Counted from the stretch's first letter, positions 14,066 through 28,900 are shown. The stretch: 64,000 nt of DNA from Piscicola geometra (GCA_943735955.1 OX030967.1:5185083-5249082); one strand, 5' to 3'. Notes: generated from the letters alone by a model not told the origin. Made by a program: numbers and translations.

Positions 14066-16325
14066 ATCCACATACAAAATACCAATCTTTCCGATTAGTT
14101 CTTTAAAACGTCTCAGAATCACCATTCGGCTTCCTAGCTTACTCTGAAATCTTGCTACTTTTATATAAGGAATTAGTTATTCATAGATCATATTCTCTAG
14201 ATTCTAGCCAATTAGGAACGCTGTTAAGAATGATGATTCATCAGCATCATCATCAGCATCACCAACCCTTTGTTATTAGCACTCAAACTGAGCCCCTTGT
14301 TACTTCATTATGAGCCTCTAATTAGTATTCATAACATCATCATCAAGATCATCATTCGTCATCGGTGTGCATGCATATTTATACTTTCTTTATGTACATA
14401 TGTGCATAATTCTCGGCATCCTCATCCCATTTTACTGCTTGTGTACCTCACTAAATCAGTGCGAATGTCTTTCTATGATATTCTTTCTTTTTGAGTCTTT
14501 CACTTCTCCTTTTTTCTTTTATTATTTTTTTCCCTCCTTCTGCATCATCCATAATTCCGTACAAACGTATGCTCAAATCATCACTTTGGTAGAACCTCAT
14601 TTCGCATTTCTGTCGTTTCAATCCTCTCTTACTTCCCCCCTTTATCTAAACCTTTCTCTTCCTTCCTTCCTTCTCCACCACTTCTTCCTTCCTTCCTCCC
14701 CATCCACCACTCACCTCCACTCTCCTTACCGCCCCTTAGACTTTATTTTCAACTTACATCTCCTTAAAAGCACCTGAGCACAAACACGAAAGTGTGACTC
14801 ATCATCATCCTCCACCTCCTGATGATGATGATCTAGCATTGCAAACACACACACACACATGCTGCACAACATCATCATCACCTTTGATCATCATCAACAC
14901 CATCATCGATCCGTTGTGTATCGTCTCATTCGCTTGCACGTGTCTCCATAAATATCTCCAAGTCTCCTTCTCAATGTCTCTCAGCCTACAACAACTATCA
15001 TCATCATCATCATCATTTCGTTCAAGTAGATGCAATTGTGTACGCAGACATACACACATGTGAGTGTGCGTGAGTCACATGCACAAAGGGGATTTGCTGT
15101 AGACACCTGTGCCACCACCTTAAGGTTCGTGTATGGGCGCCGATCGGTGCAGTATGCTATGTGTTCGCTAGGATAACAATAAAACTAGAAGTAATTACGC
15201 ATGTGTGCGTGTGTGTGTGTGCTCGGTAGTGAAATGCATGCTTCGTATGTACCCAACAATAGTTTAACTATAGAGATCATCATCATCATCAGACTGGGCT
15301 GCATGGTCCTCTGTGGTGGCCACCTCAGCTTCTTAATCCTCGTGAAGTCGGTAGTAGTCACCTGCTTAAAGTTGCCATCACATGCCAGGAATCATCAACG
15401 ATTGCTCTAATCTGTGTGGCAGTAGTCGTCGTCGTCGTCGTAATTGCTGTTGTTGCTCGCTTCAACCACCATCTGCTTGTCGTGGCGACAGATGGAGATG
15501 TAACAGCACAAACTAGGGCGCTTCAAAGTTCGCTTCTCCCATTTCGAATTTCACGCAGTCGGTCTTGTTTGTTTGAGAATGCATTCATCTTTGCGACATC
15601 TCTTTCTTCACCGCCCCATTCTAAAAAACAAACGCTTCGCAAAGCAGTTGAAAGCATTCTTTTTGACATTTTCGGTAATTTGGTGGCTTTATAAATTCAA
15701 TTGGTTCTTCCTTAAATGTTCCTTTGATGTTTGTTTCATTTTTGTTCCTCAATTCTGCCCATTTATCTGAATATTTATATTTGAACTGATATTTGATTTT
15801 ATTCTAATTATTTAATCGCTTTTAAATTCGTACTTAGATGAAAATAATTCAATTAAATCTTTTGCAATCTCTGGCATGACCTCGGTCAAGTTGATCTCTT
15901 AGAATCCGCTTGCGTCAATGAAAAGGCCATTGAAGTCACTTCTTCATTTCCATTGTAAATTGCTTCTCAAGACGCTTAAGTACATCTAATTGTGACCGCC
16001 TAACTTGTCAAATTCTCAAATTTCTTCTCCCAATTCCCGCCAAAATCATTTCGCTTCCAATAATTTCGCTGCCAAATTCGTGGAATTATCGTGATTGAGT
16101 GAGTGTTGCACGCATTCATCAAGGCGAATAGTTATTCTTTAAAAGTCGAAATAACTGCTTCCATACTAGTTGGTTAGAGTTCCCGATGCAACATGATTGA
16201 AAAAGGCTAAACTATCGTCAAAGCTACGAATTAATCAGCAAAACGTTTATAAATTTTAATTTTCAAGTGGATGCCTTGGAATTATCATGGAAAAAGGCGC
16301 CATTTTGCTACGATGACGTAATCTC
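13388..16325. other. Convergent intergenic region with likely long 3' UTRs
   Basis: Contains ATC-rich stretches, a CA microsatellite (14024-14061), pyrimidine-rich tracts (14610-14720), a second ATC tract (about 14860-15020) and an AATAAA at 15178-15183 that could end the WFxH transcript. On the minus strand an AATAAA (plus-strand TTTATT at 15798-15803) lies about 520 nt past the collagen stop. No coding exon was recognised. Confidence 0.5.
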
Positions 16326-16921
16326 TTAGGTGACTGCATCGCCCATCTCATGATTGGACAGCATCTTGGTCACGTGAGAAGAGAGTGAGCCTGATTGGCC
16401 AGTGTCTCGTCCAATGGCATGCTTCTGACCTCTTCTATGGTAGAGAGTGTTGACGAATGACCCAGTTTCCTTATCGGACCAGCCCTCATTGGTCAGAACG
16501 GAGGCCCTGGAGAAGGAGGGCATTGGTTGCTTGGAAGAGGAAACGGTGTCACGTGGTGGCTTCTCTTGAAGGTCAAAGAGGACGGGTTGTTTGGCAGGCG
16601 CAGTGGGAGGAGTCAGTTGCGAGTGGGCGTGGTTTGCGGCGGGAGGGGGAGGAGTCTTCTGCTTCATCCTCATTTGTATTCTTCGCATGCGTCTCCACGC
16701 CACTACGCACAACACGAACATCGCCAACGTCAAGGCAAGCACCCAGACAATACACAGCAGGAAGACCGTCTGGATGCTTTTGGTCTGGGAGATGAGAACG
16801 GTGAACTTGAGTTTCAGCTCCTCCAACGCGTCCGAGAGGCCGTCACCCGCAAAGAGGGAGTTGGAGTTGGAGTTGGTGAGTGCACTCGACCTGTAGAGGT
16901 TCTTCTCGATCACTTCGATGT
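16326..16921 (-). other. Collagen exon 37: juxtamembrane helix, transmembrane segment and cytoplasmic tail
   Basis: Entered in phase 1 from the GTGAGT donor at 17215-17216. A heptad-like stretch ([18 protein letters not shown]) precedes about 26 hydrophobic residues ([19 protein letters not shown] core, plus-strand 16695-16775). The flanking WRRMRR satisfies the positive-inside rule, giving a type I topology with the collagen outside. The tail is Pro-, Ser- and Lys/Arg-containing and ends GDAVT. No furin-type R-x-K/R-R site is visible between the EGF modules and the membrane. Confidence 0.85.
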
Positions 16922-19900
16922 CTGTCGTGGTGGTGATTTGTGTGGTTATTTAGTGGTGGTATGTGTGGTTGTCGTGGTAATTTGAGTGGTTGTTTGGTGA
17001 TTGCCATGGTAGGTGCTTAATTAAAGTATTTATTTGTTTAGACTCCTTCAACTCCACCCCTCCATCCCCCATCCACACCCTCCATCCAGCACTCCACTCA
17101 CTCCCTCCACTCCTTCACTCTCAACCCCCTCACTCCCTCCTCCACTCCACTCACTTCCTCTACTCCATCTACTTCTTCACTCTCAACTCCCTCACTCCCT
17201 CCTCCACTCCACTCACTTCCTACAGACTGCGTTCCGATCTTGATGAGGAAGCAGCGGTGGTTGCCGTACGTGTTGACGCAGCTCTCACACGTGTCGTTGC
17301 AGGCCGAGGTCTTCTCTAGACATTCGTCAACATCTGTTGTGGTTGTTGTAGTTGTTGTTGTGGGGTGTGAATTTGGTTGTTGTGGTGGTGGTTGTTGGTG
17401 GTTTGTTGTTGATAGTGGTGGTGGTTGGTGGTTGTTGGTGGTGGTTTGTTGTTGATGGTGGTGGTTGTAGGGGTGTTTGTATTACTTGTTGTGTTTCATT
17501 TTTTCCGTAATTTTCAAGATGAAAAAAAAACTACAAACAACTCTTTGAAAGTCTTTTAAAATGTAATTTTAAAAAAGAATCCACACGAAGGAGCCGAACC
17601 TTCACATTTGAAGAGTGAGACGAGTTTGAAGCCAGTGTTGAAGCAGCCGCACCTGCTGGGGTTGCCACCTGAGGCTGCTATGCAAACCTGCGTGGTTGTT
17701 GTTGTGGTCGTTGTGGTTTTTGTGGTTGTTGTTGTTGTTGTGGTTGTTATGTGGTCGTTGTGAATGTTGTGTTGTTGTGGTGGTCGTTGTCGTCGTTGTG
17801 GTGGTTGTTGTGTTGTCGTCGTTGTGGTTGTTGCGTTGTGGTGGTTGTTGTGATTGTTTTTGTTGTGGTAGTTGTAGTAATTGTGGTTGTTATCGAAGTT
17901 ATAAGTTGTTTTTGGTGGTTTGAGTAGGAATAGTTGTAGTGATTCTAGATATTGCTGGCAATACTATAAAATTTTATTATTGTTATTATTATTTTAATTT
18001 AAATTTATTATTATTATTATTATTATAATTAAAAACGCACCTGTTGGCACCCCCCGTTGTTGATGGAACAGTCGATCTGCAGCTCAGTGGTGGGAGCAGT
18101 GCTGCCTGAGAAGTGTGAGTGCCAGGTTTGGGTCATTTTTCATTTTTTCATCTATTTTAACACTTCCTCACTCACTCACTCACTCACTCACTCACTCACT
18201 CACTCACTCACTCACTCACTCACTCACTCACTCACTCACTCACTCACTCACTCAATCACTCACTCACTCACTCATCCACTCACTCACTCACTCACTCACT
18301 CACCAGAAATGCAGTTTTTGTTGTTGAAGGCGAGAGTGAAGCCAGCCCTGCAACTACACTGAACCCTGAGGCTGCCCAGGTTGGTGCAGACCTGCTCGCA
18401 ACCGCCGTTGTCGTAGTTGCAAGGGTTCAGAGCTGGAAGAGTGAGTGAGTGTTGGAGGTGAGTGAGTGTTGGAGGTGAGTGAGTGTTGGAGGTGAGTGAG
18501 TGTTGGAGGTGAGTGAGTTGAAGGGTGAGTGAGTGTTGGAGGTGAGTGAGTTGAAGAGTGAGTGAGTGAAAGAGGTGAATTGAGGGATGAGTGAGTGAAA
18601 GAGGTGAGTTGAAGGTGAGTGAGTGAAAGAGGTGGATTAAGGGATGAGTGAGCGGTGAGGGTGAGATAAGATGTAAGTGGAGTCAAAATATAAAAAATAA
18701 ATCATCATAAGATTGCTTGATTAATAAAAAACGAAAACAAAAAGTGCTTTTGTACTATTGGAATTGCTATTTTACTATGCGACCAAATAATTATTCCAAT
18801 TAAAAATAATAAAAAGAATAAATAGTATTATAATTATAACAATTATTAATGTTGTTAATTCAATTATTAGAGGCCTACTGTTGCATTTGACGCTCTGATC
18901 CACCCTGACGACCCGGTCAACGACGGTGCACAGGCAGTACGCCTGCAAAACACCCCTCGAAGTCTGCACCACCTCACACAGTTGGTCGCAATTCAAACGG
19001 GAACAGAGGTCTTGTAGGGCTGTGGTGGTGGTGGAAGGGGTGGTGGGTTGAAGTGGTGGTGGAAGTGGTGGTGGATTTGTGGTGAATTTATAGTAGTTGT
19101 AGTAGATTTAGTAGTAGTTTTTGTAGTAGTGGTTGTAGTAGTGGTTGTAGTAGTGGTTGTAGTAGTGGTTGTAGTAGTCGTAGTTTGGTGTGGATAATCA
19201 TGCAAAAGAAATCTAGGGTGATGAGAAAAATGAAATAAAATTATATTCAATCAAAACAAATTCCAACAAAAACTCCAAAGAAAAACGAAGAAAAATAGTT
19301 AGAAAGAAAATATTAAGAAAAACAAAAACAAAAGTAAACTGACGGAGGTTTGAGCCAGAAGTGCCTGGGGAGCCTCTGGGACCAGGGTTTCCAGACGGAC
19401 CAATAGCTCCAGTAGAACCAGTGTAGCCAGTGTTTCCAATCACGCCACCGAAACCAAAGTTTCCCGTCGCTCCTGTACCTCCCGTGCTGCCGAATCGTCC
19501 TTCCTGGCCCGGTGCTCCTAACAGCCCACTAGGCCCCAAGACACCTTGAGGCCCTGGCATTCCCCGTGGTCCTGGACCTCCAAAGACCCCTAAAACACCT
19601 GTCCTTCCTGGCAGCCCCTGAGCTCCAGGCTGTCCCCTACTGCCTCTCAGTCCTGTTTCTCCAGTACTCCCCATCCTACCCGTGTCACCCAATGCCCCAG
19701 TAATTCCTCTGTTTCCTGGCTGACCCATTGGTCCAGAAGGTCCCATAACGCCTGGAGAACCATTCAGACCCGATGGTCCAACTGGGCCGGTGAAACCCGT
19801 GTCGCCATTGTCACCACGGGGTCCTGGTGCCCCAGAGTCTCCAGGAACCCCAGCTGATCCAGGGGGACCTGTGTTTCCAATCAAACCGGGGTTCCCGTCA

Positions 19901-22900
19901 GGTCCTGTGAATCCTGTGAAGCCTGTGCCTCCTTGCGCTCCTGGCCCACCTGGCTGACCATTCAAGCCAGGGAGTCCTGGACTACCCATCAGTCCATTGG
20001 GACCCAGTCCCCCATTGACACCAGGGTCACCAGGAACTCCAGGACTTCCTGGAAAACCTGGATTTCCAGGTCGACCCATATCTCCTTTCTGCCCTGGTGA
20101 ACCCGGTCCTCCCTTCGTGCCTTTGAAACCAACAGGCCCTGCTGGACCAGGAAAGCCTGGGTTTCCACTGGGACCAATGAGGCCTGTGGGTCCAGCAGGC
20201 CCAGTGTTTCCTGCAGGTCCAGGGGAACCTTGAGATCCTTTTGACCCGGGAGATCCAGTGTCGCCAGGACCACCTCTGACACCTGTTTATGTTGAGAGAA
20301 TCGAAAGTGTTTTGACGTGAATGACGATGATAGTTTATAATGAATGAAGTTTCTTACGAACTACTTGTCACATAACATGATTACATAAAAAAACATTTGT
20401 TAATTAGCAATATGTGTTAATGGAGCGGTACGATGCTTTTATAATAAATAATTGAAAATGTTTATTCTGAAAAAATTGGTAAAATACTGTCTTTGCAAAC
20501 AAAAATGCACCTTGAAGACCAGAAGGTCCTGGAAATCCTGTAGGTCCCTTGTTTCCAGGAGACCCAGGAAAGCCTGGAGCTCCAACAGCACCAAACGCTC
20601 CCACCGGACCAGGGGAGCCAGGCGGACCCAATGGTCCAGTGAAACCTATGGGTCCTTTCTGACCGGGTGAGCCAGGAAACCCTACAGGGCCGGTAGATCC
20701 TGCTACGCCATCAAATCCTGGGAGACCGGGCTGGCCTGGAATGCCTGGGTTGCCAGCAGATCCAGTTGCTCCTTGTGGTCCAGCAGGCCCTGGGGCACCA
20801 TTTGGTCCGGGAAAACCGTTAGGCCCTATTGCACCCACAACGCCATTGTTGCCTGGATTTCCTGGAAAACCACTATCTCCAAAGACTCCAGTACTTCCTG
20901 TAGCTCCGGTAGCACCGTTGACACCCATGCTGCCTGGAGTTCCTTCCATTCCAGGCCTGCCAGGCAACCCGGGAAACCCGTTTGGTCCGGGAAAACCAGT
21001 GCCACCTGGGATACCGTTTAATCCTGGAGAACCGTTAAAACCAGGTGAACCTTTCGAGCCTGCAAAGCCAGGTGAACCAGGACTGCCATTGTTGCCATTG
21101 AGTCCAGGTGCCCCAGTGTCTCCAGGTCCCCCTGGTCCGCCCGTTGGTCCAGGAAAGCCTGTAGGACCGGGAGATCCTGGAGCTCCATTGAAACCAGTTG
21201 CTCCTTGAGATCCTGGTTGTCCTGCAAAACCAGGATCCCCCGACAAACCGATAGGTCCTTTCGGACCCGGAAAACCATTGGGTCCAGTAGGGCCTTTGAA
21301 ACCGGGTTGACCAGTGTTTCCCGGAGACCCAGTGTCTCCTGTGAAACCCAGACTTCCAGCTCCTCCAGACAGACCAGGCTGACCAGGCACGCCTGGAAAC
21401 CCGTTTGCACCGGTGTCTCCAGGCGATCCAGGGAATCCTGCAGATCCAGTAAATCCTGAAGGTCCAGGGTCTCCCGTCGGTCCTGTGAAGCCCAAAGGAC
21501 CACTCGAACCAGGTGTTCCGGGTCTACCTGGGTTGCCAGGACTTCCTGGTAAACCAGATACTCCTGAAAAGCCAGTATCTCCAGTGCCTCCCACTCCGCC
21601 GCTCGGTCCAGTGTCACCTTGCGCTCCTATATTGCCTGCGGGTCCAGGAAAGCCTGGAAAACCTGGAGCTCCAGCCACTCCAGGAGAACCGCCTACCCCA
21701 GTTGGGCCTGGAACTCCTTTAGCACCAACTGCCCCAGTGTCGCCTTTGAAGCCGGGAAAACCTGGGTTTCCATTCAAACCAGCAGCACCAGGAGCTCCAG
21801 CAAAACCAGTGTTTCCAACTGCCCCGGTGTTTCCTGGTTGTCCTGGCATTCCGTTTGGTCCTGTTATTCCAGGCTGCCCTGTCGACCCAGTGGGTCCCCT
21901 GACGCCTGGACTCCCCTGGGAACCAAAGTTTCCATCTAAACCCAGTTGTCCTGGCGCTCCTTTACTCCCTGGCAGACCAGGAGCTCCCAGAAAGCCTGGA
22001 CTCCCAGCTGGTCCTGTTTGGTTAGTGTTTGAATTAGGCTTCGTTGTGTATTAGAGTGGTGATAGTGGTAGTGGGAAAAAGATGGCAATAAAATGCATTG
22101 ATAATATTATATTGAATTATTTTAATTGAAATTCGTGTTTTACAGTTGAAAATTACAGTTCATCCGCAAATATTGTTAAAAATCGAAAAAAGTAAAACAT
22201 ATAAAACCAGAATGAAAACAATTAGTAACATATGAGGTGAAACAAGCGTCGTTACCTGTATCTCCTATGGGCCCAGGTGAACCAGAATTTCCCGGTGCTC
22301 CGTCGCTTCCTCTTGCTCCCAACGGTCCAGGCGCCCCAGTAGCACCCATCATGCCCTGAGAACCATCGCTGCCTGGAGCACCTGGAAAGCCCTGATCTCC
22401 TTGTTGACCTACGTGGTGTGATGGTGGGGTGGATAAAAAGTTGGAAATGTAAACTGTGTTTTATAATTTTTTAAACGTATTAAAGAAGTATTTTAAAAGA
22501 ATGATGGAGCTTCCTTACCAATAGTTCCTTTAAAACCTGCATTTCCTCTGGGTCCAGGGGCTCCAGGACTTCCTGGACCACCGTTGAATCCTGGAGAACC
22601 TGGGTCTCCCGTATCCCCTGGAGTTCCAGAAACGCCTGAAGAACCAGTGAATCCTTGTTGCCCACCGAACCCTGGAGATCCAGGAGAGCCTGGTGAGCCT
22701 TTGGAGCCAGGAAAACCAGATGGTCCCACTGCTCCTGGGTTTCCTATAGTCCCTGTATCTCCAGGCTGTCCTGGGGAGCCTGGTCGACCCGGAAAACCAA
22801 CACCACCTAGAGTTCCGTTCAACCCTGGATCTCCAGTAGCTCCTTGAGGGCCTTCGAGTCCTGCATTGCCAGTGTTTCCTTGACCTCCAGGCGAACCAGC

Positions 22901-25900
22901 AGATCCGGGTACTCCTGGATCACCATTCAAACCAGGAAATCCAGGACTGCCTTTAAAACCCCTGGGACCCGGTGAGCCTGTAGCTCCAATGCCCCCACTA
23001 GGCCCTGGACTCCCTGTATTGCCATCAAATCCTCTTGGTCCTAAAGGTCCTTTGGGGCCTGATGGACCGTTAAAGCCAGGAGCACCAGGCTGACCAGCGA
23101 ATCCAGGATCACCACTGTTACCAGTACCTCCCAAGGCACCAGGACTACCGGGAAAACCTGGAGATCCTGTGTCACCAACTGCGCCTGTGTTTCCAACCGA
23201 GCCTGGAGTACCAGAAGCACCTATATTGCCAGGCGAACCGTTGGGTCCAGGTTGTCCTAGAGGACCAGTAGGTCCTTGAATCCCTGGATTTCCTGGGTTC
23301 CCAGGAAAGCCAATGGAACCTTTATTGCCTGGGAAGCCCGCTGAGCCCGGAGACCCGCTGTTTCCTGGTGAACCAGCAATACCGGGTGACCCTGAAAAGC
23401 CAGTGTTTCCCGTATCTCCAGTGAAGCCGAGTTGTCCGTCGGCTCCCCTAGGTCCTTTGACTCCTGCAACTCCCTGCAATCCAGGGTTTCCATTTGGTCC
23501 TGGCAAACCAGACGGCCCAGTATCTCCAGCAGCTCCTTTCCCTCCTGCCTGGCCAGTATCTCCTCGATCACCATCTGGTCCTCTGGCTCCAGTAGCTCCG
23601 AATGGACCAGGCTGACCCGGCAGTCCTGGGAGTCCAGTAGACCCCTTGAAACCGACATTTCCACTTCCCCCAGAAAGTCCTGGCAAACCAAAGTCTCCTG
23701 TGAAACCCTGACCACCTGGAGAACCAGCCCCTCCTTGCTCTCCTACTCTCCCATCTGAGCCAGGCTGTCCTGAAGTTGAAAAAAAAATAATTAAAATCAA
23801 AACGATCAACTTCATAGAACTTGTAAGATGAACGAAAACTATTAAGCTCGGAATTAATAGATATTTAAAAAAAGAGGATTATTAACCTGGGTTTCCATTA
23901 GGTCCAGGAGATCCAGCTAAACCAGGCAAACCTTTCAAACCAAGAGCTCCCACTGGTCCAGGACCCCCTGGGGCACCATTGTTGCCAGAGTCTCCTATCG
24001 CCCCCGGTAAGCCTGGAAAGCCTGCTTGTCCAGTATTCCCCTGCACTCCTGGTCTACCGGAAGGTCCAGGGAGTCCAGTGTTGCCGCTGGGTCCAGTCGA
24101 ACCGGGAAGACCAATTGGTCCTGGGAAGCCGATTCCCCCCGGAACTCCAGGTCCTCCTGGAGCTCCTTGCAGTCCTGTATCCCCTGCAGCTCCTGGAAAT
24201 CCCTGACCACCCGTGTCTCCTCGTGGGCCTGCGACACCATCTAACCCAGGAATACCTGGCGCACCCTGAGGACCGTTAGGACCAGGTGCGCCTTGTGCCC
24301 CGTTGGCTCCAGCAAGTCCCTGAGCTCCAGGTAATCCCGGGTTGCCAGATCGTCCAGTATCACCTCTATCTCCTGTTGCACCCAAGGCTCCTGGAAAACC
24401 TGGCGTTCCCGGAGAACCATTTGAACCGGCTACACCATCAACGCCCCTGGGTCCTGTATCTCCAATTGGCCCAGATGGACCCGTGAAACCATCGAGCCCA
24501 GAAAGTCCAGGGTTTCCTGGACTACCCGTGAAGCCTTGCGGTCCTTGAGGTCCTTGGCTTCCTGGTCCGCCTGGAGAACCATTTATTCCTGGTAATCCTT
24601 GAGGCCCAACAGGCCCTGGAAAGCCAGGAGCTCCTGGAAAACCAAGTGGACCTTGTTGGCCTGGTTGACCTGGAGCCCCGCTGAACCCAGGTAAGCCTTG
24701 CGAACCAAAAGTTCCGATGTCTCCAAAGGCCCCTGGATTACCTGGAAAGCCAGGACTGCCAGAATCTCCTTGTAATCCATTTGCTCCATTTGATCCAAGA
24801 AAACCTTTCGGTCCAGTGAAGCCTTTTGCACCAGGTGTGCCTGCTTGTCCTGGAATGCCTGGGTTTCCAGGCTGCCCGATACTTCCACTTTGTCCAGTTG
24901 CTCCTGGCAAGCCTGGTCTCCCTTGAGCTCCTGGAAGGCCTATAGGACCCTGTGGTCCAGGTTCTCCCGATGGACCAGGAAAACCTTGCCCTCCATCCCT
25001 CCCTCTTGGCCCTGGCAATCCGGCCTGTCCAAGACCACCAGGTGATCCTAATTCGCCTTTGGGACCATTTGGTCCGATAGGGCCTTTACCTCCAGTGGCT
25101 CCTGTAAATCCCTGTGGGCCTGCAAGTCCTTGTTGCCCATTTCCACCACCCGTGCCATCAAGTCCTGGAGGTCCTTGCGCACCCATAGCTCCAGTTCCTC
25201 CAGGCACTCCAGTGTCTCCTAAGGCGCCTGGACTGCCTGGAAATCCTGGTCTCCCCGCTGGTCCTGCCGGTCCAGTTTGACCCAAAGCTCCAATGGGTCC
25301 AGGGTTTCCTGTTGCTCCCAACGGACCTGGGTCTCCCATGTTCCCAAATGGTCCTTTGAAACCACTAGGTCCTTTTATTCCTTGAGGTCCTTGTGGTCCA
25401 ACGGGTCCGTTTAGGCCTGTACTCCCTTTCACTCCAGGAGCCCCAGAAAAACCTAGTTCTCCCACTGGTCCTGGCAAACCTGAGGATGTATTTTTAGGCA
25501 AGTAAAAATATTATTTTTTTACAAATTATTTCATCATATAAGTAATGAAATATTCTCAAATCTGAAGCCTAAAAATGAAATTTTATTGAAAAAACAATTT
25601 AAATAATTTAAACGCTACAATACCTGTATTTCCTAAGGGTCCTGGGAAACCAACTAAACCAGTAGCTCCAATGTTTCCTGGCTGACCAGTGCTTCCTTGA
25701 GGACCAGCCACTCCTGCAGGCCCAGCAAGCCCAGGGTTTCCAGGCGCTCCAGGTGACCCAACAGTTCCAACGTTTCCTTTTCTCCCGGGTCCCCCTGGTG
25801 AGCCGTTAGTTCCAGAAATGCCTTGATTGCCATTGAGGCCTGGCAGACCAGTTTGGCCACTAGCTCCAGGGCTTCCAGTGAAACCTTGACTTCCTTGTGG

Positions 25901-28900
25901 GCCTGGTGAGCCCGGCAGTCCCTGAGAACCAATCGAACCGGGAAAGCCAGCTTGCCCTGAGTTTCCAGGCGATCCAGCTATGCCGGGCAGTCCTTGCACG
26001 CCAGGACTGCCATTGCTTCCGTCAGGTCCAGGCAATCCAGGTGCGCCTATGAAGCCTGGCGCTCCTGAAAAGCCTTGAGGGCCTTGGAAGCCTTGACTGC
26101 CAGACAACCCTACAGGCCCTGTAGCGCCTGGGTTGCCAATGTTTCCTAATGTCCCAGGGTTTCCTGGGTTTCCAGGTTGACCTTGTGCTCCTGGTTGTCC
26201 TATTGAGAATTTATTTGTCGTTTGTATTTGTTTAAAAAGTTAAAAAATAATATATATATCAACAACATAATTTCAAAAGTATAGATTTGAATAAAAAAAA
26301 CAAAAGTAGATTATAACAAACCTGGGTTGCCAGATGGACCAGTTGCACCAGGAAAGCCTGGCGATCCAGCCTGGCCAGTGAATCCTTGCTGACCAACTAC
26401 TCCCTTGTTTCCAGGGTTTCCAGGGTTACCTGGGAGTCCTTCATCGCCGGGTAAACCTGGTGACCCGCTGAATCCTTGAAGACCCGGCGCCCCAGGGTTT
26501 CCGTTAGAGCCTGGATCTCCGTTGAAGCCCGTGTCACCAGGAGCTCCAGTGCTTCCTGTAAAACCTTGGATTCCAGGCAGTCCAGGCGCTCCCGGAAGAG
26601 CATCCGGTCCTGGAAAGCCAATGAAGCCGTTGGGACCAGGCTGTCCTGGAGAACCTTGTGGTCCAGTGAAGCCTGAAGGTCCATTTGCCCCTGATGGTCC
26701 GATCGAACCAGGATTTCCTGGGTTTCCATCTGAGCCTGGAGCACCAACTGAGCCTGTAGCTCCTAAACTGCCAGGCTGTCCCGCGAAACCAGTGCCTCCA
26801 GTAGCTCCAATCGACCCAGCAGCACCTGTCGCCCCCCTCAAACCAGAGAGTCCTGGAGCACCTGCTTGTCCAGGTCTGCCACTGCTGCCTGGAGAGCCTG
26901 CATTGCCAGTCGCACCAATGGGGCCTGTAGATCCGGGCTGACCAGTTGCCCCAATTGGCCCTTGAGGGCCTTGGAAACCCGTTTGTCCTAGAGAGCCTGG
27001 CGTACCTGGCTGACCTGCGGTTCCTGGAGATCCCGTGTCTCCGAAAGCACCTGGACTGCCTGGATTACCTGGTTGACCTGCGCTTCCTTGAACACCAGGC
27101 GTTCCCGGGTTTCCTGCAGAGTTTTCAGTTTAATAGTCTGAAAGTTTGCAATGTATCTTTTGAACAGGAATTTTTAACAAGATAAAATGCTCGTGGAGTA
27201 AACCTATGAGATTAAAAGTGAATCGAGTTTTTTTTAAACTAACCAGGGCCGCCTAGAGAGCCTCTATCTCCAGTGTCGCCTGCATCCCCAGAAGGGCCGG
27301 TGAAGCCAGTGAATCCATTCGGTCCCGGAGAACCAGGAGCTCCTTGCAAACCAGGAAGTCCTATACTGCCAGGGCTACCAGGTACTCCTGCATTTCCTGG
27401 CTGTCCATTCTGCCCTGGCGTGCCTGATGCCCCAGTAGCTCCTTTTGCCCCCTGTGCTCCGAGCCCACCAGGCTGCCCTGGGCCTCCCGGAGACCCTGCT
27501 GGTCCTTTAATACCTGGTTGACCTGTGTCACCAGCACTTCCAGGGTTTCCCGCTTGGCCAGTGAATCCTTGCGAACCTTTGGCTCCTGCTACTCCATCAG
27601 ATCCTGCTTGGCCAGGATTACCGGTGAATCCAGTGCCGCCTTGCACTCCTGGTGCACCTGTAGATCCGAGAGCACCTGGGCCTCCTACGGCTCCAGACTG
27701 ACCTGCTTGTCCTGCAGGACCAGTGTTTCCTGGCGGACCTTGTCGTCCTGCCAGTCCTGCAACTCCAGTCGCACCAACTAATCCTGCTCCTCCATTTTGT
27801 CCTGGACTTCCTGTTGCTCCCTGAGGCCCAGCAGTTCCCGTAGCACCCGTGAAGCCCGGAAAACCCAGGCCTCCAGATGGACCGGGAAATCCAAAAGGTC
27901 CTTGCGCTCCAGGCACCCCAGGCGCTCCTAGTACTCCAGGCTGGCCTACAATTCCAGGCTGTCCAGGCACTCCTGCTGAACCAGGAAAACCTGCCGTGCC
28001 TGGTTCTCCAGTGGCTCCCGTGAAGCCTGAAGCTCCTTGCACCCCTGGGTTCCCTGCCGATCCGGATAAACCTCTTGGGCCTTCAGGTCCTAAATGTGGA
28101 TGTGAGGTAATGAATAATAAGAGATGTCATAAATTATAATACTATTTTTAAACCATCACTATTGTAACCAAATAGGGTAGAATAAAAAGTAATAGTTGTA
28201 ATAAAATTTAATTTAAAAAAAACCATAAATGTTACAACCAACCTTGTAATCCAGGAGATCCTAGGGGCCCAAGCAATCCAGGCGCTCCAGCTACTCCAGG
28301 TGACCCAGGTGTGCCATCTTGGCCAGGGGGTCCTGTTGAACCAGGCAAGCCTGTGTTACCTGCGTTACCGGGAAATCCTGTGAAACCATCTGAGCCTCTA
28401 GCACCCTGCGAGCCTGGAGCCCCTGGTCCTCCTTTTAAGTGGTTAGAATATTGTTTAAATATTTATAACTTATTACTTCAAAATTGAAAGTATTCAGTTT
28501 TCTAAATTTTATTAAATTGGAATAAAAAATTCAAAATTGTCACCTGAGATTCCAGGCGCTCCTACAGGTCCAGTAAAGCCCGTTCCACCAGTAGCCCCTA
28601 CTACGCCAGAAGGCCCAACAGGTCCAGGACCACCGGGGGTGCCTGGGTTGCCAGCAGGGCCTGTCTGACCAATGGTGCCTGTGAAACCCGTGAAGCCAAC
28701 ACCCCCTTGAGGCCCTTGCTGACCCGGAAGACCAGCATTTCCTGGAGATCCAGTTGCTCCCTTGCTTCCTGGATCTCCATTCACCCCAGCCACTCCTTGC
28801 GGACCCATTGGTCCAGTTGAGCCCTTTGCTCCTGGTGAGCCGCTGAACCCAGGTAGACCGTTGTTGCCTGGATTACCGTTAGCACCAGGCGTTCCTTTAG

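Larger units (their letters stand above)
17217..19019 (-). other. Collagen exons 32-36: four EGF-like modules
   Basis: Exons 18879-19019, 18304-18432, 18041-18105, 17600-17687 and 17217-17333. Modules one to three each have six cysteines in EGF order. The second (NGGCEQVC then CSCRAGFTL) and third (NNGGCQQVC) look like LDL-receptor-type EGF repeats; the third is split over two exons. The fourth opens DVDEC like a calcium-binding EGF but shows only five cysteines, its last being in YGNHRC. Introns bounding whole modules are phase 1, the usual EGF boundary. Confidence 0.82.
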
